Source: Perognathus longimembris pacificus (taxonomy: Eukaryota; Chordata; Mammalia; Rodentia; Heteromyidae). Taken from it: a stretch of DNA of 64,000 bases. Shown one piece after another: positions 47,124-58,528 of the stretch. The stretch's first letter is position 1, and each line of letters starts with the position of its first letter. The stretch is from contig NC_063171.1 of the NCBI RefSeq assembly GCF_023159225.1, positions 62,001-126,000 of the forward strand, read 5' to 3'. The notes under the pieces were generated by a model, which saw only the letters and a program-made list of their open reading frames with translations, was not told the DNA's origin and did not search any database. The position numbers and the translations under genes were made by a program.

Positions 47124-47794
47124 TTAGTGTAATTTTATTTTCAAATTCTTCCATTTACTTATGAATGGGGCAATGCCAATTTTTCTGATAGAAGCATAAA
47201 ATTTCATTGTGTGTATGTACCACATTTTCCTGATCCATTCCTCTACTGAGGGGCATCTGGGTTGGTTCCAGATTTTAGCTATGACAAATTGTGCTGTGAT
47301 GAACATTGTTGTGCTGGTGGCTTTAGTGTGTTCTTGTTTGTAGTTTTTTGGAAGATGTAAAAAATGTGGGGCTGCTGGGTCATAGGGAAGCTCTAAGTTT
47401 AGCCTTCTGAGGAATTTCCATACCATTTTCCAGAGGGGCTCAACCAGTTTACATTCCCACCAACAATTAAGTAGGGGTCCCTTTTGGCCACATCCCCTCC
47501 AACATTTGTCATTGTTAATTTTCTTGATGTAGGACATTCTTACTGGGGTGAGATGGAATCTCAATGTTGTTTTGATTTGCATTTCTTTTATGGCCAGTGA
47601 TGTAGAGCACTTTTTCATATGTCTCTTGGCCATTCTCATTTCATCAGAGAAGTCTCTTTTTAAGTCTTTAGCCCATTAGTTGAGAGGCCCGTTCGTGCTT
47701 GGAAGTTTGTTTTTGAGTACTTTAATTTGTTTAGTTCTCCACAAATTTTAGAATCTTTTATATGTTTTATGGCAGGTAAAGATCTTTTCCCAAT

Positions 47795-48399
47795 TGTTGT
47801 ACAGGTGTAACTGCAACTGTAGACAGGACATGGGGGATGAAGAGGTGAGTGGACCAATGTACACTTTATTTCAGGAAGGCCAGGGTTGATATAGGGTTAG
47901 AAATCAATTCACAACTTCAAGGGTAAAAATTAATACAGCATGATATCTATTTCAATACGAAAGTTGTGGATGGATGTTGCTACTTCAAGGGAGTAGGCTA
48001 TTACAAAAGTTTTCCCTACTACAAAGGGTGGCTACTACAATGATTGGTGATATCAAAACAAAGGGTTAAACCAGTCAATGCAGAACTCTATCACCTAGCT
48101 ACTATTTCCTGGAGACTCATTATCTTTGACCATGACTTCTCTATTTCCTGTGAAGAGACTTCCCTATTTACTGTGAAAAGCTTTGGCTAAAGCAGCTGGG
48201 CAAGCAAGTCTCCCCAGGGAGGCTTTGTACAGGGGGAAGGAGGGAATTCTCATGATAAAGTTGGCTTCCTTTGGCCATCAAACACAGGAGACCCTTAATG
48301 GAGATTTTCCGCAACAGGCCTATTAGTTTGCTAATAAGGCATCAGAACTTCTGTGAGAAGGCTAAGTTTCCCACTGGTCAGAGAAGTTATTCTCCCACA
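47795..48399 (-). repeat. 3' LTR of provirus
   Basis: 605 bp with TG...CA ends (TGTGGGAG at the U3 start, ...CAACA-like U5 end in minus reading). The poly-A signal AATAAA is at 47870-47865. It pairs with 54559-55157. It belongs to a different family from the LTRs at 4810 and 27805. Confidence 0.92.
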
Positions 48400-48400
48400 A

Positions 48401-48412
48401 TTCCCCTTTTAT
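48401..48412 (-). other. Polypurine tract
   Basis: Minus strand reads AAAAGGGGAA one base before the 3' LTR start. It is the usual plus-strand primer site in its usual place. Confidence 0.8.
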
Positions 48413-48439
48413 TTATTATTTTTCTACAGCTGCTTCTCT

Positions 48440-50456
48440 AGTAAGCTTAAGGGCAGTGAATAAAATATCAGAAGATTTATTCTTAGCAAAACGCTTCATT
48501 ACTGCTATGGTAGAAGAGTATCCTAAGGTAAAAACACCTAACATAAGTATTAAGGTAATAGAAGCGCTTCCAACACTATGGGTAATACTTGGTCACCACC
48601 CCCTGGGGTCAAATCCTTCCAAGGTCTGGGCTAGTCCCTGGGAAATTTCATCAATAGAAGAGGCATTTGGTAATTCCTTTTGAAAAGCTTCAAAAACCTC
48701 CTGGTATAAACTCTGCTCACTTAAAGAACCATTTACTATGGCTCCATCTGTTAGCATTTGTATATCATTCCATTCACATCCAGAGGCATTATATTTATAA
48801 GGTGTTACACAGACATGACTAGAATTCCAATCACAGGTTAAAAACAATCATTGCTTGAAAGCCAGATATTTCTGTCTCAGCCAAAACACCCTTCCTTTGA
48901 CGGCTTCTATCTCATCTTGAAGGTGGGTGTTTACTTTCAGCCGATGTTGCCATAAATTGTGGGAGTCCTGGTGGCAATTCACCATAATGTCATGAGTTTG
49001 TACAGATTGTCCCAATGCGGCTACGGATATCGCTGTGTTAGTACCAATGGCAATCAGTCCGACAAGTCCTGCGATAATGAGTCCAACTGTACAATGACTC
49101 CTTTTTAAGAGCTGCTTGAAAAAGCGTATTAGTAGTCCTTGTACAGGTCCTCTGGCCCAGGGACAATGCATGTGAACAGGCACCCAAAGTGAGTGGCACT
49201 GGGTCAAAATCATGATGCTATCCTGACACGGTAGGGGTGCACAGGGTGAAGATGTAGATTCTTCCAGATGACTGTCAGGCTGTCTGTCCTCCATCTTAAC
49301 CCAAATGGGAAGAACAGGGGCCCTGGTGGCAGCAGGCAGCAGTGTCTCCCAGTGGTTTTAATAGAATGTTACACCTCCTGTAGGGCAGCCTGCAACGTTC
49401 AGAATAGACTGGTTAAAGAAGCTAGGTTATAAAGCCTAACTTGAGCAAAATCTAATATTTTCCTGGTTGCTTTTTAATACACTCGCTTTTGCAAGCTGGT
49501 GTCCCACTGAATTTCAAAATAGCTTTAGGCAATCAATGGCTCTTGGGCAATTGTGCCAGGTCTGTAAGTTTTAGTAATCAGACATTTGTAATAAGGCTAG
49601 GATTTTCTAGGCTAACAATACAGGGGCCAGAGAAGCGGATAATTTCCACAAATGATGCTGGGGAGGAAATAGCCTGTTTGCATGGGCAAGGGCAGTCCAG
49701 GGGTCACTAAAGCCTGCTCCAAACCATCCTAAAAGCTATTTAGCAGACATGGCATTGGACATGTTCATAGATAAAGCAGGGTTACAAGATGGGTTAGTTT
49801 TGTATCCACACAACAAAAGGTACCAAATCATACAAAATATGTTGGGATGTATTCCATATACTTGGAAAAATTCCTTGACAAGTTTCCCAATGCCTTTCAG
49901 TAAAATTCAAGTTCAGATAAGCACAAGTATCACATTTAGGCAGGCCAGCAGGACTAGAATAATTGTCTATCTTATAGGTGTGAGATCCCACAGACCAAGA
50001 AGACAGTCTAACCAGCCGAGTTTTACTGGAATTATATGAACCTCCATGTTGAATCCAGTATTAATATCTAAAAGGATAACCTGGAGAACAGCCTAGACAG
50101 ATAGCTTTAGAGAACTAATAGTAAGAGAAGTTAAAAGATCGTCCTTCTTCCATAGGAAAGACTGGAATGCCAGACCCATAATTGGGAGAGAGTATGTCAG
50201 GAATAGATGTAGAAACAGAGACGGGGCTTCTGTCCATAAATATGGATGCAATAAAGGAGGGTTAGAAATATAGGCCCAATACATTACCTCTGATGTAGCC
50301 CCTACAGGTTATCAGTGCAAACCTGTCCATTAAAATGGACTTATGACTTAGATGAGGATGTCTCACCCAGGTCTTGATGCAAGGGGGGTGTTTATTGCTG
50401 GATCCACTGGAGCAGGTGCTAGAAAGATGGGCTTTCTTCTGTAGAAACATAAGCAT
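48440..50456 (-). pseudogene. ERV env pseudogene (surface and transmembrane subunits)
   Basis: Env is the envelope glycoprotein of the virus. Minus frames in order: 50456-50262, 50284-50093 (surface part, YWAYISNPPLL resembling MMTV-type surface protein), 49991-49794 (surface part), and 49294-48848 with a hydrophobic stretch (about 49170-49080) in the position of the transmembrane-subunit N-terminus, then the heptad-like helix. The frame is closed by TGA at 48850-48848 but continues in phase to 48593 with the cysteine region CDWNSSHVCVTP. Another TGA follows, then a hydrophobic membrane anchor at about 48590-48480. At least two in-frame stops and several frameshifts make it non-coding. Confidence 0.75.
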
Positions 50457-53050
50457 ACCCTGTCCTCTCAGTTATTTTTTCCCCTGGAACACAATCTAGC
50501 CCCACACCCAATCAAGTCCAGACAGCCTATGGCTTGTTTAACAAAGGTGGGGCTAAGAGGTGGTGCTCTGCTCTGGCCATTATAACTCCTAGAGGCAAAT
50601 TTTAAAAAATTAAGAACAAATAAATTAAGAACAAATATTGCTTCCTCAATAAAGGTTCGGGCTTTTTCATAAAGACTTTTCATAGAAGTCTCATACCACT
50701 CGGCACTATCCATATTCCCCCTTTTTTATTTTTTTGAGCTTGTTTTACTACACCTTGACCTTGAGGATTATATTTAATTCATGTAAGATATTATGAAATT
50801 TTAAAGATAGCATGTTCTTCTTTTGCAGTAGCAAAAGAGACTAAAGCATCTACTTGAGAATTATCATATGTCATAGGACCTGGCAAATTAGAATGAGCAT
50901 GAATGTGAACTGCACACAGGGAGTGCTGTCTTTGGCGTAACAGGCTTTGTAAATATTTAAATAGTGAATCGAGTGGGGGTTTTATTTGGGAAATATTAGC
51001 AGAATATACATTGCATAATACATGTGCTGTATAGGCAGAGCCAGTGATTAAATTAAAAGGTATTAACAAATTCTGTAAAGCATATATAACAGCCTGTAAC
51101 TTGTTGTGCCAATTGCTAAGGTGTGAGAAAAACTTGATATTTATCTTTTATCCAAAATGTACATTTGTTATATTTACTACCATTTACAAAGACATTTGTA
51201 GTATTTAGAATGGGTTGATAAAGTAAAATATTATCAATAATATAAATTTGTTTTTGAGAGAATTGTCATAAAGGGCTAGAAGGTAAATGGTATAAAATTT
51301 CTCCAGTAAAGCCATTGAAGGCCAAAGGGAGGATATTAGAGGTTTGTAATGTAAATTCGAATTGTTTGTTTAGGTATAGGGATGATCATGAAGTATGTGT
51401 CTTGCCCGCTGATTTGTAGGCACCTTTCATGACCAAGTATAATAATAAAACCAATCATTTTTAGATATGTGGTTAGCATTTTAGAGAATGTGTGCCTGGA
51501 ATATATCCATTCCAAAGGCTTGTTGTACTGTACTAGCACCCCTGTGGGGTAGTTTTTGGTAAGTAGAGTTAATAACCCAATAGGGGCAGATAAATCTACC
51601 CGAGATAAGAAATTTTTAGTCAGGGCTTTTTCTACTAAAAGTAATTTCTGACGTGCCTCATTAGTTAATTTACGAAGGCAATTTAAAGCTGAATCTCTTT
51701 GAAAAATGGAGAATAGATTATGTAAAGCATGGGTAGGAATCAGTTAATATCTCCCAGTAACTTTCAAAAATCATTAAGTGTTTAATTCTCTAGTCCAAAT
51801 CTTTATTAATTGGGGGGTAACTGCTTGTCTTCTAACTAAATATCCTAGATACTTAAATGGCTCTTCTGTTTAAATGAATTTTATCAGGGGCAATCATTAA
51901 ACCATACTGTTGCAAGTACAAAGGCAAAATTTACAACAACTCTGATACAATATTTTTATCAGATGCAGCAAATAATAAATCATTTTATTGAAAACCTGCA
52001 AGGCAAACTGGAGTAGCAATTAAACAATCAACTTGGTAGCCATAATTTTCCTATATCCAACTTAAAACAAACTTTGAGGACAGGTCTGTTTTTCAAATCT
52101 CAAATCTAGAGATCCATTTTTAATCTCTCAAGTCTTTTACCAAGCCTGGATGTATTTGGAGAAATCTGGAGCATAGGTACCACCAATTGCTTCAGTCTGC
52201 TTGTTTTCACTTCCAGATTTCTTATCTAGAAAAGCATTCTAAAGCCTTTTAAAGTAGAGGCTTTCACACCTTCACCTCAGCCTTTATTTTGCATCTGAAA
52301 AAATGAAGCCCATGGGGCACATTGCCTCCTGGCTGGCTGTATTAAAAGAGCAATTTTTTTACATAAAGAGTGTTAATGAGAGTTGTGTACTTTCATCCCC
52401 ATTAGTTTATGTACTTTAAAATATTTACCTGATTATATGCAACTTTAGATAGTCTTACTAGTACATCACAGTTTACCCTTATAAAATTTAGTACCTGAAT
52501 CATTAAACTGATACCCAAAACAATCATAACAGGAGTACATTTAGCAGTGTGTCCCAAAATATAAACATGAGATTCCAGACTTAGCACCTTTGCCCTTTTA
52601 ATACATCCAAATTGTAAAACTGTACAGAAATCAAATTATATCAAGTAAATAAACTTTTAACTCTCCTTTAAGATATTCCAACTTTAATCCATCCTAAGGG
52701 GCAGTTTTATAAATATCAGTCAAATCATTCATTATTACCACCAGGTTTCCAATGTTCACCTGAAAACAAAAAAAAGGGTCTCCATTGGCCTGTCCTATAG
52801 AATGGGCCTATCTCCATACTATGCCTTAGAGCTTGCTGAACTGCCTTGGTGCCAGATTGCATTCTTGCACCATGAATGGACGCCCCGTATGGCAGTCCAA
52901 CAGTGTGGACTGGCTAAGCTGCGCCTTTGTCAGTTTACCCCTCACTCCTGAGGATAGGCTCACTGGCCCATGCCAGGTTCTTATTTATTTATAACCATGA
53001 ATTAAAGAGATTTTTAATTACAGTTCCTCTTTAAAATAAAGCAATAATCC
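50457..53050 (-). pseudogene. ERV pol remnant (reverse transcriptase, RNase H, partial integrase)
   Basis: Pol copies viral RNA and integrates the DNA. Integrase C-terminal sequence is readable at 50713-50468 (LFVLNFLKF) and a core phrase YNPQGQGVV at about 50775-50745, where the usual catalytic glutamate codon position reads lysine. Just before it, 51069-50791 holds the RNase H end (HSNLPGPMTYDNSQVDALVSFA). The integrase N-terminus and most of its core are missing between these two. Reverse transcriptase patches lie at about 51750-52930 (YGLMIAPDKI near 51880, complement). The catalytic motif of the reverse transcriptase could not be found. Boundaries are approximate. Confidence 0.6.
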
Positions 53051-53269
53051 TTTAAAAACTTTTGGTAATGACCAAGCTTGATGACCTTTTGAAGTTTAAA
53101 GTTAAACTAACCCATTTTTACATCATACAGTTTCAAACTTGAACACATTCACACCCATATACGGGTGTGCACGCACACACACACATACATACATTCATGT
53201 GTAAGTGTATTTATGAAAAAGAACTTAAAAGCTCTCAAAACAACTATAGGCCATTCATTTTTTATTGGC

Positions 53270-53665
53270 AAAATGTATTTTTTGTCAATCTTACTCTTGC
53301 AATGACCAAAACCTAAGACAAAACCTTTAATGAATGATTTTAGCCTTTTTTAGTCTCATTCACCAGGGCCTGCTAGTTTTAGCAAGACATTTTAGCATAC
53401 TAAATACTTTTCAGCTGAAGATAACTGGGTTGGGGTCCCCTGGAGTATAACCTATGCATGAAACGTACTGCCGGCGCAAATTTAAAGTGCAATTACAGTA
53501 AAAATTATCTTGAGAGGTAAACAAAAATCACTAGTCCTTACACAATTCCAAGCTGATGGACATAAACAGGGAGTGGCGGCTCCCCTGCTACTGCCTGGTT
53601 GTAAGGAAAAGATGATGGGGAAGCCTTGTTCATTGGAATGGAGCCATGAGTTGGCCCCTTATTAC
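53270..53665 (-). pseudogene. Probable dUTPase/protease remnant
   Basis: Between matrix-like gag and reverse transcriptase, the minus strand carries a patchy sequence around 53600-53300 whose spacing and glycine-rich words (near 53590) suggest the dUTPase region that precedes protease in betaretroviruses. Stops are frequent. This is a weak call from position more than from motifs. Confidence 0.35.
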
Positions 53666-53672
53666 AGCTGTC

Positions 53673-54420
53673 CTAAGTTAAGTGAATCTGATCAATATCT
53701 TCATAATGAGGGGCCTGAGCTACACCTCTGATTGGAGGGGATTGAATGACAGGAAAAGTTTGATAGCAAGGGAGAGAAACAGAATGATAGGAATTAAAAT
53801 AAGAACAGTAAAAGCAGGCCCGCGGTGGCAATATTTTGTTTTTCACTTTCACCTTCCTGACAGCCCCTGGCAGATCAGGAGAGCATCTGTAGCACTCCAA
53901 CTGTGCTGCTGAGCTGCTTAAATTAGCGTCATTCTCTGAAGGAGCATATGTAGAGGCTGAAGGCTTATTTGATGTTAATTTTTCTTCAACAGAACTGACA
54001 GGAGATTGTTCAGGTGTAGCCATCTCTTTTAGCTCCTGCCCAATTTGAGTTTTTGCCTCCTCTGGCAGGTTATTGGCCTTCTTGGCTTTCTCCATGTCAG
54101 CCTCTAGCTCAGCAGCTGAAGTTATGATAGCATCGGGAGACATCATACTCAGAGCTGCATGCTTTAATGCCCAAACAGACCAATATGTAACTGGAAACTT
54201 GTCACCACACTAATATTCCTTTTCCACATTATTCTTTACTCATTCCCAGACTTTTAAGTCTAAAGTACCTCCCTCCGGGAACCAAGGATTATGCTCCACT
54301 ACCACCTGCATGCACTCATCTCTTTGTGAACATGAGAACATAGCTCTGTTCCGTTTCAGTACATGGTGGATAAGATTAGAAAAAGGAGTAGATTTAGCTT
54401 GTCCTGTAACCCCGTAACTT
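53673..54420 (-). pseudogene. ERV gag remnant (matrix-like, capsid and nucleocapsid absent)
   Basis: The minus frame 54146-53673 (157 codons) is the longest viral frame. It reads acidic and alanine-rich sequence of the matrix/p21-like region and then proline-containing spacer. Upstream, frames without a usable ATG run to about 54420 (PWFPEGGTLDL-like words near 54280). After 53673 no major homology region and no CCHC knuckle appear before the pro/pol-like region, so capsid and nucleocapsid seem deleted. Confidence 0.65.
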
Positions 54421-54537
54421 TTTAATTATTAGGAGCTCACCACAGAGTTCCCTTATATCCTGTGAATTAAAATATCTCTCACCTCCATTTGAGAGCGTGA
54501 ACGCAGTTCCACAATCTCCTATGGATCAAATATCAGG

Positions 54538-54556
54538 TCCCTAGATCCGGACGCCA
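54538..54556 (-). other. Primer binding site of provirus
   Basis: Minus strand reads TGGCGTCC two bases after the LTR end, then a degenerate GGATCTAGGGAC. It is a decayed lysine-tRNA-type site. Confidence 0.6.
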
Positions 54557-54558
54557 GT

Positions 54559-55157
54559 TGTTGGACCCGGGTACCTGCAACCGTAGTCAGGACATGGGGG
54601 ATGCAGAGGCAAGTGGACCAATGTACACTTTATTTCAGGAGGGCCAGGGTTGATATAGGGTTAGAAATCAATTCACAACTTCAAGGTAAAAATTAATACA
54701 GCATGATATCCATTTCAATACAAAAGTTGCAGATGTTGCTACTGCAAGGGAGTAGGCTGTTACAAAAGTTTTCCCTACTACAAAGGGTGGCTACTACAAT
54801 GATTGGTGATATCAAAACAAAGGGTTAAACCAGTCAAGGCAAAACTCTATCACCTAGCTACTATTTCCTGGAGACTCATTATCTTTGACCATGACTTCTC
54901 TATTTATTGTGAAGAGACTTCCCTATTTACTGTGAGAAGCTTTTGCTAAAGTAGCTGGGCAAGCAAGTCTCCCCAGGGAGGCTCCATGTGTGTGGGGTAG
55001 GAATTCTCATGACAAAGTTGGTTTCCTTTGGCCATCAAACACAGGAGACCCTTAATGGAGATTTTTTCCCCATAGGCCTATTAGTTTGCTAATAAGGCAT
55101 CAGAACTTCTGTGCCAAGGTTAAGTTTCTCACTGGTCAGAAAAGCTATTTTTCCACA
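54559..55157 (-). repeat. 5' LTR of provirus
   Basis: 599 bp with TG...CA ends. Poly-A signal AATAAA at 54634-54629. Differences from the 3' LTR include small indels near 54575, 54755 and 54985 and scattered substitutions. Confidence 0.92.
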
Positions 55158-58100
55158 CCCAATCTGAGGGCTTTCTGTTTATCTTGTAAGCTATGTCCTT
55201 TGCCCTGCAGAAGCTCTGCAGTTTGTTGCAGTCCCATTTGGCAAACCTTTCTTTGACTTATACCATTTCTGGGCCTTTATTAAGGAAGTTTCATCTTGTG
55301 CCAAGGAACCCAAGGGCTTGTCCTACTCCTTCAGGGTATCTGTTTTGATTTCGAGGCATTGATGCATTTGGAATTGATATATAAGGATCTAATTTTAGTT
55401 TGTTGCAGGTATTGAACCAGTTTTCCAGGACCATTTGTTAAAGAGGCTATCTTTCTTCCATCCTATTTTTCTAGGCTCCTTTATCAACAGTTAAGTAGGC
55501 ATAGTTCTGTAGGTTCATTTCTGGGTCTTCAATTCTGTTCCATTGGTCTTCAGGCCTGTTCCGGTGCCAATACCAAGCTGTTTTTATTACTATAGCTTTG
55601 TAATACAGCTTGAAGTTGGGTATTGTAATTCCTCCAGCACTGTTCTTTCTGATTAAGATTGTTTTTGCTATTCTGGATCTTTTATTGTTCCATATAAATT
55701 TCTGGACTGCTTCCTCTATTTCATTAAAAAATGGTGTTGGGATATTAATAGGTATTGCATTGAATTTGTAGCTAGCCTTTGGCAATATTGCCATTTGACT
55801 ATATTAATCCTCCCAATCCAGGAGCATGGGAGCTTTGTCCATTTCCTCAGTTATGCCTTAATTTCATTTTTCATGTTTTCATAGTTCTCATCATAGAGGT
55901 CTTTCACTTCTTTGGTTAAGGTTTTGCCTAGGTATTTTGGTTTTTGATGCTATTGCAAAAGGAGTTGCTTTCCTGATTTCAGCCTCAGTCTTTGGTTCAT
56001 TAGCATGTAGAAAGACCATTAATTTTTGAGGTTTTATTTTATATCCTTCAACTTTGCCAAAGTTTTGGATCAGCTCAAGTTGCTTGCGAGTAGATTATAT
56101 GGGGTTCTTTACATGTAGGATCATGTCATCTGCGAAGAGAGAGAGTTTGACTTCATCTTTTCCTATTTGGATCTCCTTAATGTTTTTTGCATGCCTAATT
56201 GCTCTGGCTAGGAATTCTAGGAATATGTTGAAGAGGATAGGAGAGAGCAGACCTCCCTGTCTTGTTGCAAATTTTAAAAGGAATGCTTTAGCATTTCACC
56301 ATTTAGAATTATGCTTACAGCTGCTTTGTCATAGACTGCCTTTATTATATTCAGAAATGTTCCCTGGAATCCCAGTTTTTCCAGGGTTTTTATCACGAAT
56401 GGGTGCTGGATTTTAACGAACACCTTTTCCACACCTAGACACATGAACATATGAATCTTTACCTTGCTTCGGTTGATTTGGTGGATTACATTAATTTACT
56501 TGCATATATTGAACCAACTTTGCATCCCTGAGATGAATCCAGTGTGGTCATGCTGGTTTTTTTCTTTGTGGGTTTGGTTTTTTTGTTTTTGTTTTTGTTT
56601 TTTATGACTTTTTGAAGTCGATTGGCCAGAATTTTGTTGAGAATGTTTGAATAAATGTTCATCAGAGAAATCAGTCCATGGTTCTCATTCTTTGATGAGT
56701 CCCTGCCTCGTTTGGGGATGAGAGTTATACTAGCAACAGAGATGTGTTTGGTAGCGAACTTTCCCTTTCTATTTCATTAAAGAGTTTGAGAAATGTTGGT
56801 GTGTGTTCTGTTTTGAAGGCCTTGTAGAATTCTTCTGTGAATACGTCTGGAGCAGTGCTTTTCTTGGATGGGTTACCACTTATTGCTGTTTCTATTTCAA
56901 TACTGGATATGGGTCTATTTAGAAGGTTTAAGTCTTCATGGTTGAGTTTGTGGATATCAAATATCCTAGGAAATCGTCCATTTTTTCTAGGTTCTGGAAT
57001 ATGTTGGCTTAAAGGTTTGCAAAATAGTCCCTTATTTTATTCTGAATTTTGGTTGTTTCTGTGGGTGATGTTACCTGTTTCATCCATGATCCTGTTTTTT
57101 TGGGGGGTGTTGCCTTCATTTTTTGGTCAGATTTGCTAGGGGTCTGTCTATCTTGTTAATTTTTTCGAAGAACAAACTCTTCATTTTGTTGATTCTTTTG
57201 AGGTTTTTTTTTTTTTAACTCTAAGTCACTTAATTCTATAAATATTTTCTTCTGCCTATTGGCCTGGGGTTTGGTTTGTTGTTCTCTTTCAAAGGGCTTA
57301 AGGTGCTTATTTAAGTTGTTGAGTTTCTGTTTATACAGATTGTTGATGTAGGCATTCAGAGATATAAATTTTCCTCTGAGTACTGCCTTTCCTGTGTCTC
57401 AAAGGAGCTGGTACTTTGTTTTCTCATCTTGGTTTATTTCCATAAAGATTTAAATTTCTGTTATAATTTTTCAATGACCCACTGATGGTTCAGCAATGTG
57501 TTGTTTATTCTCCACGAACTGTAGGATTTTCTGTGGTGGCTGTTTGAGTTGAGCTCCATTTTTTATTCCATTGTGGTCTGAGAGGAGCAGGGAATGATTT
57601 TGATACTTCTGAATTTGTCCAGATTTTCTTTGTGCCCTAAGATGTGATCTATTTTGGAGAATGTTCCATGTGCTGCTGAAAAGAATGTATATTCTGGTGT
57701 TGCTGGATGGAATATTCTGTAGATGTAAGTTAAGTCTAGTTGGTCTATGCAGTTATTTAATTCTGAGGTTTCTTTGCTCATTTCTTGGCATGTTGATCTT
57801 TCCAGAGGTGACAGTGGAGTGTTAAAGTTTTCAACTGTGAATGTGTTTGGGTCTATGTGCTTTTAACATCAGTAGTGTTTGTTTGATGAAGTTGGATGCT
57901 CCTGTATTTGGGTTGTAGATATTTAGGATGGTTATATCTTTCTTTAGGAGAGATCCTTTCCTTAGTATGTAGTAACCTTCTCTGTCTCTTCTTACTATTT
58001 TTAACTTGAAGTCAATTTTATCTGATCCTACGATTGCAACTCCATTCTGCTTATGGAGGCCATTTTCTTGGTAGATTATATTCCATCCTTTAACTTTTAG

Positions 58101-58326
58101 AAGATGTTTGCTTTTCCTTCATTCCCACCTCCCCTCTACCCTTTCCCTTTCCCCCCATGAGTGCTTCAGTTGATTTACACCAAACAGTTTTGCAAGTATT
58201 GAGGTAACAATCAGTATAAGAAATGTATACAATGCCTAACATATGTAACTGTAACCTCTCTGTACATCAATTTGACAGTAAAAAGGAAAAAAAAAGAAAA
58301 AGAAGGAAAAAAAGATGTTTGCTTTT
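58101..58326 (+). mobile_element. Short 5'-inverted L1 (twin-primed) insertion
   Basis: Insertion 58116-58311, with a perfect target duplication AAGATGTTTGCTTTT at 58101-58115 and 58312-58326. The right part (58201-58311) is the sense L1 3' end with A-rich tail. The left part (58116-58200) is the adjoining upstream 3' UTR segment, inverted. This is the expected product of twin priming. It lies in the endonuclease region of L1 copy 2 and is younger than it. Confidence 0.93.
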
Positions 58327-58528
58327 GAGGGAAAGATGTGTCTCTTGGAGGCAGCAGCACAATGGATCTTGATTCTTAATCCAATTTATGAGCCTATGTC
58401 GTTTGATTGAAGAATTAAGTCCATTAATGTTGAGCTTTAGCATTGAGAGATGATTGTTTGTTCCTTTCATTATAGCTATCTTGTTAAGCACTGTTTCTTC
58501 CCAATTCTGGATCTAATGTCATGTTTTT

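Larger units (their letters stand above)
47789..55163 (-). mobile_element. Class II (MMTV-like) provirus with both LTRs and 6-bp target duplication
   Basis: The provirus spans 47795-55157 (7,363 bp) in minus orientation. CCCAAT at 47789-47794 and 55158-55163 is a perfect 6-bp target duplication in antisense L1 ORF2. In viral order: 5' LTR (54559-55157), tRNA-Lys-type primer site, matrix-like gag, dUTPase/protease-like patch, decayed reverse transcriptase and RNase H, shortened integrase, env, polypurine tract, 3' LTR (47795-48399). The two LTRs differ at several dozen positions by eye, so the insertion is old. Internal deletions explain the short length. No frame is intact. Confidence 0.92.
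47124..58470 (-). pseudogene. L1 ORF2 pseudogene, copy 2
   Basis: Starts at the minus-strand ATG near 58470 (MKGTNN, then LNINGLNSSIKRHRLINW of the endonuclease) and ends at 47124. The endonuclease is interrupted by a short L1 at 58116-58311 and continues at 57781-57563. Reverse transcriptase spans about 57000-55800 with frameshifts; the FADD motif is readable near 56125-56137. Fragment 55794-55471 (KFIWNNKR) leads to the provirus at 55157; ORF2 resumes at 47788 and the last 171-codon frame (47639-47124) covers the C-terminus with CWRGCGQKG. The frame extends beyond the usual VIAK region to KIKLH. It is non-functional. Confidence 0.88.

Noticed and set aside
48593..49294. Intact, possibly co-opted env (syncytin-like) gene
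   Set aside because: In-frame TGA codons at 48850-48848 and near 48591, together with frameshifts in the surface part, rule out an intact reading frame.
53160..53205. CA microsatellite as a functional element
   Set aside because: Short imperfect CA/TA run inside the decayed provirus; nothing suggests more than a simple repeat.
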